Assembly (NCBI GenBank): GCA_950295325.1
Contig: OX485809.1
Span: forward strand, 8,372,001 to 8,432,000
Source: Polytrichum commune
Lineage: Eukaryota; Streptophyta; Polytrichopsida; Polytrichales; Polytrichaceae
Direction of reading: 5' to 3'
Length of the DNA: 60,000 nt
The notes under the pieces were generated by a model. The model was not told where the DNA came from, did no database searches, and worked only from the letters and a program-made list of their open reading frames with translations. Numbering within the stretch: position 1 is the first letter of the stretch; each line of letters starts with the position of its first letter. The position numbers and the translations under genes were made by a program. Of the stretch, positions 25,001 to 37,249 are shown in pieces.

Positions 25001-26880
25001 TTATTTTAAGGATTTGACGGAAAACATTGCTTGCTGACAGGGTTGTAACCAACAAAGAAACTGAGTTTTTAACTATTCAATTTCGATTCGCATTCATTAA
25101 GGAAACAGGAGGTCAATAGGAACCAGCATTCCATGCCTTGCATTGCATTGCAGGCTGTGATTGCTGAGTAAATCAGTAGAGTGCATTACATTTGTCCACT
25201 AAATTTGCGAACTGTCAGCTGAGAAGTAATGATATGTCTGCACCAATGGCAGTCATGCATCAGAGATTTGTTGCATTTTCACTCACAAGTATCAATTCTT
25301 ACAAGAGCAGTTCCTGCCTTGGTACACAAAGACTACAAAGAGAGAGAGCTTTGATTATTATCAAAATACAGGAAAGAGACTCACAATGAGCAGAAGACTT
25401 CAGAACAAGAGATGCCTCTTTGATACACTCACCACCTACAAAGACAAAGGCGTTTAAAGATGTATTGTCCTAACAGATGTAAAGTCAGAATTAGATAATT
25501 GGCTGGAAACTGTGCGGGAGGAATCGTTTCTTGGATTCTTCAATTTATGACACTCTTTAAGAGGAGATTAGTAAGATGATAATGCAATCTTATCATTGTG
25601 TCATCACCTTTGATGTTGGGCTAGCTCATGACAGGCAGCAAGCCACTGAACTTGTTATGTTAGTAGAGTAAATAAATAAAAATGGGGCCTTCATAATAAA
25701 TAAATAAATGCTTGGTGCACTTCATGGCGTTCTATTTCTACCAGTGAGTTTCCAACCTTGGTAGGCGTTTTGAATTGCAGGGTGTTGTTGCTTGTTGCAC
25801 TTTCATTCATGACTCCAAAACAAGCCGCCAACGAGGAAACTATGGCTCATTGTGCAATTAGGTTGGCTTTGTGGATGGGTTGCCTATTTGCCCCTGCAAA
25901 TTATACTTGGAGTACTCCATTCATGTATCCACAAAATGCTGATAATAGTGTAGGTAGGTGTCAGTCTTGTTTCGCCATTACCTGGAGATACATGTCCGTT
26001 TTTTGGTTGCTTTCATTTGATTATGTCGCAGGCGTCTATTGTGTTTTGAAGTGAATTTACACTGAGCTTTGAGTTATGTCATGTATCAACTGCAACACAT
26101 AACTTTTTACCAGTCAGTGTTTGTAATTTGTCTTAGAGGTATGGCATTTCTTTGAATCGTTGTTTTGACGATAGTCTTGTTTCTGTTTCCTTCATATTGC
26201 ATAATCAGATTAAAGGGAGGTCTTAGTGAGTTTTGGTAGGCTTATACATCATTGTTATCCATCTGACTTCTACTATGACTCTAAATACCCATCAATTGCA
26301 AATCTGAAACTACGAAGGGACCGGAAATAAACTTTTTGGCATTTCAGTAACATTCGAAAGTAGTTATTGCGCAATTTGCATAAATAAGCAGGGATATCAA
26401 TTCTATTACGGTTCACTAGGAAACTGACTTGGTTAGCTTTTTGCAAGACATGATTGCTATCAAGTAAACTAGGAATCTGATTGATCTCACTCCCTCAACT
26501 GCTCTTGACAAGGCAATCTAATCTAGTCGTTCTGTGCAATGTGGCTAATCTTGGGACTAAATTGCTGTTTGAAGTGAACACAATTTGAACATGGCTGTAT
26601 TTCTATATCTCTTGATGCAGGTGGGGGACATTAAGCGACTGAATGGATTAACTGTAAATAATACTCTTCATCACCTGCAAGCTATCATTGCACCTAGTAC
26701 ATCTAGATAGCTGACTTGGCTGTGTAATCTATGTGTACCATCATCTCTTCCCACCACCTAACATTTGTGCTCGCAAATGAATGGAATATATCTTGTTGAC
26801 AATAGCCGGTCCTTGATCTCCGGCGATATTCTCTAGCTCAACTACCACTTCAACGACGAGGCCATAGTGAAGGACATCAA
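25001..26880. other. Intergenic stretch, possible small exons only
   Basis: Two short stretches look exon-like but are unassigned: an open frame at 25758-26054, and a segment after an acceptor at about 26622 that reads VGDIKRLNGLTVN and ends at a stop near 26709. Neither matches a protein I know. The rest shows nothing. Confidence 0.3.
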
Positions 26881-26883
26881 TGA

Positions 26884-28000
26884 TGGAGGGTGATGGAGAC
26901 CATACGAAGGATGATAATTTCTACCCTTCCGATTTTGACGATGATTTAAATGAATTGATGGGGGTGGAGGAATTTCTTCAAGGTGTGCATGAAAGAAGTA
27001 ACACAAATATTGGAAGTTCAACATTCTAAGAAACTTATTTCTTATCATCAAATAAGGAATCGGATATGGATGAGGAGGAAGATCTTGAGGAGATTTTGAA
27101 GCCTTGGGAAGACTTGTTGGTGGAAGGTATTGAACATATGAACATTGGAACTCCCACACCTCATGAGTTCACTTCATCATCCTTTGAGGATATTCCTATT
27201 GAGACTTTTCCAAAGTATGTACATTTCACCCTTCAATCCGAAGCACTTATGATTGATTGCATAAGGAGGGGGGATATTTTCCTTCATTTCACCAAATTCA
27301 TGAAGCAAATCTTTCTTTTTGTTCCCTCTCAAACCTTCATGGGCGTTCCACAATTAACAACATGGAAACCCATATAATTGAGAGCTGGAAAAAAATTCAA
27401 GGAAAATTAAAAGTTGTACAAGTTTTTGGTGTCTTTGTATTGTGTCTTTTAAGAGACACAAATGATAGACAAATTCCGCCAATCGAGTATTGACGTTCGA
27501 TTGTGCACAAATGACATGTTGATAAAAATGGGAAACATTTGTCAATATCTTCGACAACAAATGGAATTCGTACTCAATGGAGTACGGATATCAATGTGGG
27601 AGGTATTAATTCTTTATTCATACAAGATTATGTGAATTTATATGAAGTGTGTCAAGAAAAAAAAATGTGGGATGAAGTAATAACAATTCCATTGGAGGTA
27701 CTAAATGCATCCCTTGATGCATTTTATACAAAACGTATTGTGTTAAGGAAGCGTTATAAATGCCGTGTGTGAAAAACAAAAACGGTGACTTATTATCGTT
27801 GTCACCGGGGTGGAAACAAAAAACGTCCTTATAAAAAAAGGAGTGATATGAAACCCATAGATCGAAGAGAATCTAGAAGAGATAGGATTTCTAGATTATA
27901 TAATTGTGAGTTTCAAATAAAAGTAGTGGAATCTAATATATCGACTCATCGAGGTGTTCAAATAGTTTGGTCCATGCCACTATATATATTCATAGCAAAC
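26884..28000 (+). pseudogene. FAR1/MULE-type transposase, N-terminal part (outer MULE, 5' half)
   Basis: Broken plus-strand frames read an acidic leader (DDLNELMGVEEFLQGVHE), a D/E-rich stretch, then after several stops KKMWDEVITIPLEVLN and YYRCHRGGNKK. The latter is the Cys/His part of an N-terminal FAR1-like DNA-binding domain. Frameshifts near 27360 and 27480 and stops make it non-functional. The matching C-terminal part of such a protein appears at 34560-35595 on the same strand, so the pieces may be two halves of one element split by later insertions. Confidence 0.55.
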
Positions 28001-28559
28001 ATAGTGGTCATAACCTGGGTGAACCAACTACTACACTCGTACCCCCAGTAGATGAAGGCCTCACGGATGACTCTCAAACTTTCATCCTTCTTTATGGGAA
28101 ATGCCCTCCCCCCTAGAAAACCTATCTTTATGTCATGTAGAATCTCCGTTGCGGGGTTGTGGGGCATCCTCTTCCGCACTAACTTCACACTTGCTAACCT
28201 ACTTGCATCAGCTTTGTGAGTACAATTGTGATTGTGGGTTGTCAATCTTTGGAGTTTGTGCAGCACTGGGGTCAAGGGCTAGTGCAAAACAAAATGCATT
28301 GAATTGTGAAGGTGAGCTGTGAAGGTGAAGCTGTGAAGAAAGTGAAAAAACTCACAAGTTTCTACACAGTTGATGATTTCATTTTTCTAGTGATAGTTGA
28401 AAAAATTGGGTGTCAAATCATGGCTGAATTGAAGAGTTTCGTCCATATTCAAATCGATTGTGAGCCTTGGCAATGTTAGTAGTTCTTTCCTTTAAACCTT
28501 TTTGTTTAGGGTTTTGGTGTTGGGCGCCTTTCTAATGTGTTTTTCTTCTATGTCACTAG

Positions 28560-28905
28560 GTTTTCTTCCACTCCTGCGATTATACTATGTAATTGTGGGT
28601 TGGGGTCTGGAGCTGGAGATCAACGTCAATATGCAAGAACTTTAGTTGTAAGTGGTTGCTCAACCCTACAATTTACTTTCTTTGCTGGTGTGCCAGTGGC
28701 ATTTGCAAAGTACTATCACTACCGACCTTTGTCAGTTGCATTTCGAGCTTTGACAATTGTCTCTGAGGTTGCTATGCTTGCTGGTTGGCACTGGGTTGAA
28801 AAGAGTGTTGAAAAACAGGCAGACAACGTAATATTTCAACTCATTTGCAACTGAGTTACCTGTAGCTGCAGCGTCACTTGGGCAGGTCTATAGAGGTTTA
28901 GGGTT
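28560..28905 (+). pseudogene. ABC1-type atypical kinase (ABC1K/ADCK) exon fragments
   Basis: One open stretch reads FAKYYHYRPLSVAFRALTIV and continues to EKSVEKQADN with a GT donor at about 28830. Nearby, at 28843-28893, a different frame reads ELPVAAASLGQVYRG. PVAAASLGQVY is a hallmark of the ABC1 family, whose members are plastid or mitochondrial kinase-like proteins involved in quinone and prenyl-lipid metabolism. The KxGQ segment that should lie between the two pieces is missing, and the second piece ends in telomere-like TTTAGGG repeats, so this is a rearranged fragment. The first piece is less certain than the second. Confidence 0.5.
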
Positions 28906-29059
28906 TAGGGTATTACGCATCATGTTCAATCCTTGATTCTCAAATTTTATTCTTATTAACAAATCTAGTAAATTCATAAACATGTACAGTGGTGGTCATG
29001 GATATGCGTTTTAGAATCTTGTATATATACACTTTGCAGATTAAAACTGGAGTTTTCAA

Positions 29060-29215
29060 TCACTTGTCAATTTATATATAGACCCTAATGGTTTTGGAAA
29101 CAAATATACCGTCAAATACCCATACCCTACTGGTATCAAAATATGTGAAATCCTCATTATAGATACCCAAATGGTATCTAAAAAATATGATACCAATCCA
29201 ACATCATTGGATAAT
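29060..29215 (-). repeat. GATACC-rich repeat, inverted partial copy
   Basis: The string ending GAAATCCTCAT at about 29156, preceded by GGTATCAAAATATGT, is the reverse complement of the GAGGATTTCA...TTTTGATACC opening of the copies at 13581 and 19291. Only one end of the repeat is clear. Confidence 0.5.
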
Positions 29216-29804
29216 CCTCATGGACATCCTCATGGACGTCCTTTTCTGAAAATTTCGGTTTCGTGCGCTCTCTTCTGCATGGACAATGTACAGGGTAATT
29301 CCTATATCAGATTGTTTTAGTTAACTGGTACACAAGGATGATGATGCTGCTCAACTGTTAAAACGCTCCTTATTTGAAATCGCGGAAGTCAATGGGGGGG
29401 GGGACTGGCAGACGTGATGGACAAGATCGATGGAGCTTTGTAGCGGCTACTATTTTTGTTTCTTGTCTTTTGCAATGTTTCACTGATATCCTTCCTTTTA
29501 GAAATTTTTGATTTTTTTGCGCCCTGTTGCGCACGGACAATCTTGCATCATCAGCACTAAAAGGCTAGATCCAATGCAGCGGCGTCGGGGTAATAGTGTT
29601 TCTGTGGATTGTCGATTCGGAAGCTTTAGTCTGGAACCAAATTATTATTACGCGCACTGTACCCTAACGAGTTTGCTCCATTTGAGCTTTCTGTCTTGCT
29701 GCGGATTAGGCAGTGAGTTAGTATAGTTTGTTTGGTCAAAGAGTGTTGGCCGTTTAGAGAAGCAGAACCAATCTAATGTGGTGTTTTTTTCTTCCTGACT
29801 CTAG

Positions 29805-30112
29805 ATAAGGATCGTGAATTAGGCGAAGCTCAAGCAGAAATCAAAGCTCTTAGGCTGTCAGACCAACTGAAACAGAAAGCCGTTGATGAGGTATACTTCA
29901 GCTGCAACCTTTTTCTTCTTGACCAATACGAGATGCACACTGCAAAATTTTTGTTGCTTCTGGCATGTAATTCTTGTCGTGCCAAAAGACTATTGAACTC
30001 AATTATTTAGATCGTTCCTGACAGTTTCGTTACGAATCATATGCAGCTTTCCGACGAGCTGGAGAAAGTTGACGACAGACTGAAAACCACTGTAGTTGTT
30101 CTTGAGAAGAAG
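29805..30112 (+). pseudogene. MAP70 exon fragment (two consecutive exons)
   Basis: Exon 29805..29890 reads KDRELGEAQAEIKALRLSDQ and on to KAVDE. Exon 30047..30112 reads LSDELEKVDDRLKTTVVVLE then KK. The intron between is GT-AG and the phase is kept. The sequence matches the coiled-coil start of plant MAP70 proteins, which bind cortical microtubules and shape cell walls (family form: RELGEAQAEIKALRLSE). The next MAP70 segment (NLEIKKINEEKKA) is not found before other transposon sequence begins, and no first exon was found upstream. A captured or severed fragment is most likely; a live gene with introns larger than the window cannot be excluded. Confidence 0.75.
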
Positions 30113-30204
30113 GTCAGTACTCTTTGACCCAATATTTGTGGGCCCAACTTCTTGGACGGCATGGCGAAAGTTTGCACCCGTGTTATTGGCCGAACTTTGC
30201 TGAC

Positions 30205-30312
30205 TCTATTCGTTAATTTGGGACTTTTTGGCATTTTGAGACAGTTACAAATATAAGAACATGGATAAAATTGCACAGATATTGGAGAATGTTGTAAGAT
30301 GCAAATACTTTG
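30205..30312. repeat. Truncated copy of the 39.5-kb MITE
   Basis: The sequence from CTCTATTCGTTAATTTGGGA to GTAAGATGCAAATAC is nearly identical to the reverse complement of 39645-39750. The match stops at about 30312, so only one end of the element is present. It lies about 90 bases after the MAP70 fragment donor site. Confidence 0.75.
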
Positions 30313-30881
30313 TAAAGGTCATCAACAGTAGATACCTGATTTTATCATTTTGAGTTCCTTTGGGAGAGGAAAGGGAACTTCTTGTAAAAAGAAAAGCGTT
30401 GGGTTTGAGCGTTTGGGTATTCCAGGTGGAGGTACAGTGCAGTTACACATGAGCTTTTTGGCCTTTGTAGACAATATCAAAATGGTTTGTTCATGAGTTC
30501 AAGATTTGTGAAATTTATTGGACCTTCTAGTAATCTAATTGAGAGGATTCATTTTTGGTGCACTTGAATCTACAAAATAGGTTCTTAAAATTCGCTTCAC
30601 AATATCTTTTATTTTCAGAGAATATTGGCATGACTTTTGTCCTTTCTCCACCTTGAATGTCACTAGGATGGGGCCACTTCACAACGTGAAGTGCTTTGCT
30701 TGTTTCAATGTCAATGTTCAAAGATTTCTTTTTGATGTCAGGTTTTTGAAATACTGTCACGTATTGCATAAAAAATCAGCATAGTATGATAATTTTTGTG
30801 TCAAGTTTTTGAGTATCGTGTCAGGTATAACATTAAATATCAGATTTAGTGATGAGTTTGATGTCACATTTTGCATTTTAG

Positions 30882-31809
30882 ATGGCTTCATCCACTCCTG
30901 CCAACCTTGTGGAGAATTCCACCAAACTTCCGCTTGCAATCGGTGGCGAGCATTGGACCTTTTCAACACAAGAAGACAAATACTTGTGTTTGGTTGAGGG
31001 TTGTAAATCCAAAGGCTATGGCGCGAAGAATCATTTCCGTAAGCATATGCTTTTGCATAATTTACACGTGGATTGGGATAATCCAGGACGTCCTAAAAAA
31101 ATTATTGGTAAATCACGTGTCCAAAATTACAAGAAGTATAATGCTCTAGTCTTGAGCGATGAAATGGCGAGAAAACAAAAGGAACTTAATCAACATGAGA
31201 AAAAGTGGTTTAAAGAAGCAACGAAGGCTTGGGAAACCTTGAACTCGTTGGAGGTTGTTCACAAAAACAAGGAGAAACCCGTTTTGGCCTCTATTTTGGA
31301 TCCGGTTTTGGATCGATTATAGGGCATCCAAGAATGGGGCCATCACATTTCTCCGGTGCGCTTTAATAAGCTTATCACTGGGAATGAATTTGCGGAACAT
31401 TTGAGATCGACGAAAGGGTTTACTGGTGTCCAGCCTTTGAAGCATGCTTGGGGAAAGGTGACGTGGAAAGAACGCGAAGAATTCGTCGACGAGCTTCTTC
31501 GATGGAATAAGAAAATGGAGCACACGAGATTGTAAGTTTTCAATTATGTTTAGGGTTCGAGGTTATTTTATGAATTGATTTGCACAAAAATTGCTTTGTA
31601 CTTAATTTTTTTTTACCTTTATGTGTAGATTGGAGATGGGCCGTGAAAACTATATAGCATCCATAGTGAATGCACACCGCATTCAATATGAAGCGAAGGC
31701 TCCGGAACGAGAACAACGCATTGCACAAGCTTGTGCAAGCTACGCGGTTCGAAATCCCGAATTGATGGAGGAGATTTACAATAGTGATGGTGATGAAAGT
31801 AGTGACTAA
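30882..31809 (+). pseudogene. Zinc-finger protein gene of a transposon (two exons, one in-frame stop)
   Basis: Exon 30882..31531 and exon 31629..31809 join with a GT-AG intron and correct phase to 277 codons, interrupted by a single TAG at 31320-31322. The product has one C2H2-like finger (CLVEGCKSKGY...HFRKHMLLH), a charged middle (LNQHEKKWFKEATKAWE) and an acidic end (EIYNSDGDESSD). I know no characterised family. The position, facing a MULE transposase on the opposite strand 1.1 kb away, suggests an accessory protein of the same element. The single stop implies recent inactivation or readthrough. Confidence 0.5.
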
Positions 31810-32906
31810 TGTAGTGATAAGATTTAGGGTTTAGAATTCGGTATGCAACTATTTGGATTCGATTCAAACACATTTGTGGTTGCAAATTTTCATATCATTT
31901 GTAATGAAAGTCGAAAGTTTTTTTATGAATACCAATATTGTTTAAGGATAAGTTTGATTGCTAAGTACTAAAGGCTACCTAGGCCAATGTTCAAGAATGC
32001 AGTCTTCAATGACATAATATCACACTTTTGAATAGAACACCTTGATATTATCACCAAGAACTTTGAAACCAAATTCTAAGATTTTATGGTTCTCAAACTT
32101 TCAATAATATGGAGTTGTTTGTGCCAACAACTTAATTTTAATGCTTGCAACTAGACTTTTGCAAACTACACCAATAACTTAAACCATTGTATGCATCACA
32201 CTAAACAATTGTTTATGGATGTTTGATTTTTGAAATAAAGTGCATTAAAAAATGACAATTAAAATGTATACATTTATGGAGTTGGCTAGATACTCTAATC
32301 TCCGTAGTATCACAACTCTTGCAACCAAAGTGCACGTGATATTACAGAGTTTTGTAGTATTAACATGGATGCATGATGCTATAGAATTACTGCAACGTGT
32401 GATATTCTAGAATAACACAAAGAAGATGTTAGGACAATTTGAATTCGTTCTCTCGTTACCTACGCTAGTGTGGTCCACTCCACTTGGCATGTATTACCAT
32501 GTTGAAAAGTGTATTCCTCCTCTCTACTCACATGTAAGAAGTATCACCTCAAGTATCCCAATGCGCTACGGTAAAGTGTCACGTATAGCGTATAAAATCA
32601 TAATGTTTCTTTGTTGCGTTCGTCACATTTTGGTTTTGTTATTATGAAAGTAATATATACCGATGACGATGAAATTTAAATAGATATAACAATAAAATAA
32701 TATTGATGTAGTGGTACGTGACAAATATCACATTGTCATAGAAGACTTTTGTATTTTATATATATATTGTGATTACTATAGATTTGATATTGTACCTAGT
32801 AATGAAAAAATAGAATACTATCTATTTGAATATTATTTTTTATATTCACCGTACTTTGCATCATATTCCACCCTAACCCAATTTTCCGTTTCTTTGATAG
32901 TACCAT
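31810..32906. other. AT-rich spacer between the two transposon frames
   Basis: No credible coding sequence. The region is AT-rich with short TATA-type runs at 32750-32765. It presumably belongs to the same element as the flanking frames. Confidence 0.4.
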
Positions 32907-34580
32907 TTATTTTTTATGAAAATTCTTCAATCTTTTGACTGAATTCGGTGTGTCATCATCCATTCTTTCGAACACCACATTGGGATGCAACTTACCCGTG
33001 TCTGATTGAATTCGCATTCTATGCACATCTCTCAAAAGACGTGACAATATAGCGTGAGCGTGTAGAGCAAGTTGGTGTCCTCCCTCCTCGCATTCGGTTT
33101 TTATTGCTTGAAGTACTTCGTCCAATCGTTGTTGGGTACTTTTTTGGGTGAATCTTTGTGAGATACGCAATCCATCCTCCACTTCTTCTTTATATTCTTC
33201 CAACGCATCGGGAATATTGCATAATTACAAAACGCTATAGGATTCTTCGTCCTCATCTTCGAAGAAATCATCAGGCACCAATGCATCAAACATTGCCCCT
33301 AATCTTCCTCTGTTTGTTTCAAAGTACGTGCTACAAAACTCCAACAACATACTTTCAGAAATATCATTATTTCGCAGAATTATCGCACATTGGTGTTTAC
33401 AAAAGTTTCCCCGAAGTTCCCAATGACATGAACAACAAGCATACTTCAAATGTGGACGAGAAACCTCGTACGAATGATCGGCATCAAAAGATTTTACTAT
33501 CCAACTCCCTCCCGCATTGTAGGTGGTACCATATGGATAGACTTAATATCCCTTGATATCAAGATATTTTTTTGTACGATGTTTTCAATGGTTTTATTCA
33601 CAACAAAATAATTGAATTTTCTTTCCATCAAATGCATTTAGTGGTTTGAAACGGGTGTACATAAACGCCACACCAACCAATCCACTCTCCGATCTTGAAG
33701 ACCTCGTTCATCCGTATTCAACCACCGTTTTAATGCCCCATGATATGACTCAATACTTGATTGAATATCCAAATTGGAGTGCGGTATCCTCCGAATGCCA
33801 ACGGTCCAAAGATCTACAAAATTCCAAAAATCCAAAATGTTGGAAAATACTACACCTCAAGTATGTGAATATGTTTGCACGACAAAGTAAAATTGGAAAT
33901 ATGTAAATAATATAAATATAAATAATGTAATATACCTATAATTGGAAAATAATACGAAAAAAAATATTCAGCAAAATCTTCAAGTACGTGACCACCATGT
34001 TCCCATGCATTTTTTGCACAAGAGATGACCCGATCGAAAAATAATTGTTCGTCTTCTTTACGTCCCAATTGTGCGTATATTCACATTCGACATTCGTTGA
34101 ATATGAAATTCCGTAAAAAAACGTCATTGATTTTTGAAATTGTCATTTTTTTCCAATTTTTGAGAATGTGCCACGTACAAAGAAATGTAGGAACATTTTC
34201 ATCCCGCCACACAAATCTACACAAAATATACACTTGTTTGTAAATGCCAAATAAATGAAACAAAAACTAATCAAAGTAAAATGAAAGACGGACGGAAATA
34301 TTACGTACTTTATAGCATTCCGTTCGTGAATTGCATCATCAACGATAAAACAACTTGGACACCATTCGGGTTGAACCGTAATCGTTTTCGCACGCAATGC
34401 CGTCAACCATTAGATTATGTCGTCTTCTTTTTGTCTTGATGTAATAACCCAAACAATTAGCACGCCATTACGAAAATCATCGAATACCATCAAAGTGAAC
34501 AAATGGAATTTCATGTGGTTGGTACCAAATGTGGCATCCATTGAAATTGCTCCGTGATTAACCATCTCAACTTATTCACC
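32907..34580 (-). pseudogene. MULE transposase with SWIM zinc finger (inner MULE)
   Basis: Reading the minus strand from 34580: NHGAISMDATFGTNHMKFHL (first catalytic Asp), VWVITSRQKEDD, WCPSCFIVDDAIHE (second Asp), FLCTWHILKNW, then QSSIESYHGALKRWLNTDER and RRVDWLVWRL. At 33449-33225 follows a SWIM zinc finger, YACCSCHWELRGNFCKHQ (CxC...CxH). These motifs in this order define Mutator-like transposases of the FAR1/MULE group. Stops and shifts at several points (for example before WLTALRAK) make it inactive. The acidic C-terminus ends near 32907. Confidence 0.85.
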
Positions 34581-35595
34581 CGGGTCCCTAACGAGGACAA
34601 AGACCGTGTAGGGAGAGTTTTACACGTCTTGATGCTTTGTCCTAGTGAGATTCACTTTGATGAGAATTTGAGACGATTTTGTGTTGAATTTCAAGACATT
34701 CCGGCATTTGCTATATACATTAATTCAGAATAAGTCGGAATTAATGTGCCTTGGAGAAGATTTTCGCCTCGGTTTGGAAGATTTTTTCCATATGGTGGCA
34801 TGGTCACGACGAACCATGTTGAACAACATTGGGAATTGCTAAAATATACTATCCTCCAATGGAAGGTCAACCGGTCTCTTAGAAACCTAATTGTGGAAAT
34901 TATCAGAAGTGCCAAAGATAGCATCCGTTTGGGCCAACCTACATTATTGAGTCAATTCAAAATGACTCAACGAATAAGTGAGTTTTTTAATTATTTTTGT
35001 TATTTGGGTTTAGATTATTTTTTGTTTGAATTGTCATAATTTACAAATGTGTATCGTATATAATATTAATTTGAATCTTACTTATTTAACGTGTAGGTGA
35101 TTCGGAGTGATTCATAAGAAGGGAAAATGACAAAGCTCATCGACAATCGATGGAAGGGAGGAGAGAGGATTTTTTAAAGCTTATCAATTTTCTCCAATGG
35201 ATGTTTTGGAGGTACTTGACAAAGAACATCTTCTATTCCATATTAAAAGTGAGACAAATCCTATCATTTTATATAGTGTGTCTTTAAAAACATACTATTG
35301 TAATTGCCCGGATAGGGTCTTTATGTTCAAGCATATATTTGGGGTGCAATCTATAGTCAATGAATTCTTTGAAAAACCTAAAGACGATGAATTTGTAGAA
35401 GAAATTTTGCATATAGAATCCAACATGGAAACCATAGATGTTATGAGTTCATCTCAAGTGGATGAGCGAATGGAGGATGCTACTTCAAAGGACGCCATGC
35501 GGGAAAAGATGCTTAATTCATTGAATGAATTCGATTCACTATGTAAAATTTTTCAGGATGTTGATAATGAAGACGAGATGAAACGGAAATTGTAA
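34560..35595 (+). pseudogene. MULE transposase C-terminal part (outer MULE, 3' half)
   Basis: Plus-strand frames read FFPYGGMVTTNHVEQHWELL and VNRSLRNLIVEIIRSAKDS (34746-34975), then after a shift SPMDVLEVLDKEHLLFHIKS and SLKTYYCNCPDR (35197-35595). This is the region before and including the SWIM finger of a MULE transposase; here the CxH half has decayed (FKH in place of CKH). It differs in sequence from the minus-strand MULE beside it. No DDE motifs remain upstream on this strand. Confidence 0.7.
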
Positions 35596-36101
35596 GCTCT
35601 TCAATCTTGTATTGCCACATTTTTGGAACATTCAAGTTTTGAGAGGCCCAAAACAATTGATCTCCCCCTCCGAGGTTCTATTTCTTCCATACAAAAGAAT
35701 GTGAAGCGTACTAGAATGCGGCATCCGAAATTGATGAAGGAAGTACTCCAAAATGAAACAGGAACAACAAAAATGATTTGGTTTTTTATAATCATGAGTC
35801 GAGATTACACGAAGCAGTGCATAGTTGAATCAGTTTTATCCAGTGCTGCAGAAGAGCATGCCTATTTAAATGCAAAAGTTTTAGTGTATGAAACATGTGC
35901 TACCAGAAGAGGCCACCTCAATCCACACTACACTTGTACAAGACACAGACGAATTATGGTTGTCACCTCAACAAGTCACATCATTTTCTCCACACTACTA
36001 AAAAGTTGAGCTTGGTTACATCAATGTGCTTTGGGCTAACTGTGGATGGAGAACTTCAATATTCTATCTTTCTAGAATCTTGCTAGGAACTCTTTTTGGC
36101 T

Positions 36102-36798
36102 CTATCCCTGGTCATTTGCATTGAGGTGAAGAAGGTAGATTTGACTACACTCTCCTCGCTCCTCTTCTTCCTGTAACCAAACAAACTTTTAATACCAAGA
36201 GGCCACAAGTAGAAAATACCAGTACAATTCAAACAAGAATTAGGCAATCAAATAAGCTAAATGATGTCCACACACTAGAACCTACATAATTGATTTCTAA
36301 TCCTGCAATTGCACAACTTCACCAGTGACAGACTACCAAATTGAATTTATCTTGCAGGAAATTGGACCTTGATAAGTTCTTCTTGTTGCTGCAAGAACTC
36401 CAGCTTGCGCCTACGCTCTGCTAGTGCCTCTTCTCCAGGCAGAGATGAAACTCCAACTAAGTCAATAACTTCATCAGGCAATGAGGAAAGGGTAGCTTGA
36501 ACTGCCTCTTTTGGCTTCCTGCCTGCCACCAAGAAAGCCCTGGAGCATGTACAACATACGACTCATCAAATGCTCAAAGAATAGAGCAACTGTAAACTCA
36601 AAACTCAATTCCACATTATTATAAATGCTTACCAGATGGTTAAGATGATCAAAGAGCTTTCATCTGAGTTAAAAATTCAAGTTCCTTGCAGGGTAACAAG
36701 TTTCTCATATAAGACAAAAGAGTAGATCTTTACCTTGATAGAATAAGAAGAGAAGAGGGAAGAGAGTGATTTAATGAGAGATCCAGCCAATCTCGAAG
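36102..36798 (-). pseudogene. LETM1 exon fragment (three consecutive exons)
   Basis: Minus-strand exons 36798..36734 (LRDWLDLSLNHSLPSSLLIL), 36539..36368 (AFLVAGRKPKEAVQATLSSL then PDEVIDLVGV and FLQQQEELIK) and about 36170..36102 (EEEERGE... to a stop) join with GT-AG introns and kept phase. They match the ribosome-binding-like domain and following linker of plant LETM1, the inner mitochondrial membrane cation/proton exchanger. The preceding exon (with a family motif such as EEMRQQ) and all N-terminal exons are absent in the 37-42 kb region. The last piece diverges from LETM1 and stops early. Likely a fragment taken up or stranded by transposons; a gene with very long introns is the alternative. 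Confidence 0.75.
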
Positions 36799-37249
36799 CT
36801 GCACCAAAATAAACAGAACATCAACTTCTATGCCAAGTTCATCTCCTTGCACATACTCACCAATGTCTGCCTGCAAAACACATACTCTTAAAGCTCAAAA
36901 AATGTGGCAACAAAAGCTTAGTTGTCTGAGGCACTCAATGCATGCAGATCATCTCTACATACCAGCACAACACACATCATGAGGAGGATTCCCGAATTCT
37001 GGAGTTACAGCAACGACCTCGCCTCCTCCTCCTCCCGCCTCTCACATCCGGAGCCAAAAATTGTAGAAATGCAACCTCCTTCTCAACATCCCCTAATTGC
37101 TCAACAACCAAGAGTGCCAGGACTCTAGGCAAAGAGAGTGAAGGCAAGGCTCCGAGTGAACTCACAATCCCGAACTCCAATCCTCCCGCACAGCTTCCAG
37201 CATCAAATGAAGCTCACAATCAACCCCAATCGCAAAAGAAAATCGTCCA

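Noticed and set aside
28898-28912. Telomere-like (TTTAGGG)2; also TTAGGG words near 45875-45895
   Set aside because: Two units only; too short to call an interstitial telomere.
36799-36880. Further LETM1 exon upstream of 36798
   Set aside because: The open reading does not match the family's EEMRQQ-ending exon, and an acceptor CAG directly precedes 36798, so the stretch is intron-like.
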